Shown: positions 5,107-5,279 of the stretch, piece by piece
Layout of the letters: each line of letters starts with the position of its first letter
How positions within the stretch are numbered: position 1 is the first letter of the stretch
DNA from: Bacteroides sp.
Lineage (GTDB): Bacteria > Bacteroidota > Bacteroidia > Bacteroidales > Bacteroidaceae
Direction: 5' to 3'
DNA length: 5,279 nucleotides
NCBI GenBank assembly: GCA_017556595.1
Contig: JAFYML010000261.1
Coordinates: 1-5,279 of the forward strand
The notes under the pieces: generated by a model
The model's database searches: none
Seen by the model: only the letters and a program-made list of their open reading frames with translations
What the model was told of the DNA's origin: nothing
Translations under genes and position numbers: made by a program

Positions 5107-5279
5107 AATCTAGTATTGAAGTTATATTTGCCATTATATGCTCTGTAATAGACCTTTTCAATGCTATTGCTTCTTCACCTTTCATTAGAAGCATCTTGCC
5201 GATTTCGCAAATTTTCTTGTCTGTATAACCAGGTATAAAACATTTGAAATTTTCGTTGTCTATTGCACATAATGAATCC
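5099..5279 (-). CDS. C-terminal 59 residues of an unrecognised gene coupled to the CHAT-like peptidase (partial)
   Basis: An open frame enters from the right edge (first full codon at 5278) and ends at TAA 5099-5101. It overlaps the start of the peptidase gene by 8 bases (5099-5106). The visible residues include ENFKCFIPGYTDKKICEIGK, then MLLMKGEEAIALKRSI, and end in ANITSILDYE: mostly helical, charged and soluble, with no membrane segment. I do not recognise a family from this tail. The tight overlap and shared AT-rich composition say that it forms an operon with the peptidase and is its probable partner (sensor, regulator or target). The frame is supported by its lack of stops, its amino-acid make-up and the exact stop/start overlap. 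Its promoter and main domains are outside the window. Confidence 0.65.
   Translation of the reverse strand, partial: DSLCAIDNENFKCFIPGYTDKKICEIGKMLLMKGEEAIALKRSITEHIMANITSILDYE

Noticed and set aside
1..5279. CRISPR array, tRNA, rRNA, integrase or clear attachment site
   Set aside because: No regularly spaced repeats, cloverleaf, rRNA-like segment, tyrosine or serine recombinase gene, or matching long direct repeats were seen by eye.

Overview
The window looks like a chromosomal accessory region of a Bacteroidales bacterium (Bacteroides, Parabacteroides, Prevotella or Porphyromonas type). The reasons are a VapE-type protein with a BT4734-like N-terminus, two small winged-helix proteins of the DUF2582 type, a RAYT transposase relic next to GTAGGGGCG repeats, promoter boxes matching the Bacteroidetes -7 consensus TAnnTTTG, and little sign of Shine-Dalgarno sequences. 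The genus cannot be fixed from the sequence alone.

Left part (1-1300), apparently ordinary chromosome. It starts with the last 36 codons of an Nramp-type metal transporter. A C_GCAxxG_C_C cysteine-motif protein follows 11 bases later, probably in the same operon. A REP-like hairpin and a strong two-way terminator separate it from two leftward-facing paralogous winged-helix genes. The first of these (706-906) has a perfect TATCTTTGC promoter box with a 16-base palindrome just upstream.

Middle part (1264-4110), a mobile or decayed segment. A 79-base element with perfect 10-base inverted ends sits directly against the C-terminal relic of a RAYT transposase, the enzyme family that mobilises REP sequences. 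Next comes a leftward 97-codon gene with a possible HTH fold, divergent from a large primase-helicase (BT4734-like/VapE). The spacer between them carries an inverted repeat with the same ATGTTA/TAACAT half-sites as the palindrome at 970-985. The helicase gene ends at a probable intrinsic terminator.

Right part (4111-5279), clearly more AT-rich and all on the minus strand. A small gene with an intact promoter is split by an apparent one-base frameshift. Upstream of it lies a two-gene unit: an incomplete upstream gene running off the window, overlapping by 8 bases a 237-residue protein with the His (MGHGG) and Cys (CFSCNS) motifs of CHAT/caspase-like (clan CD) peptidases. This pair is the best candidate for an undescribed system, most likely a protease-based defence or cell-death module beside a mobile-element replication gene. 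Its function is inference and its partner is only partly visible.
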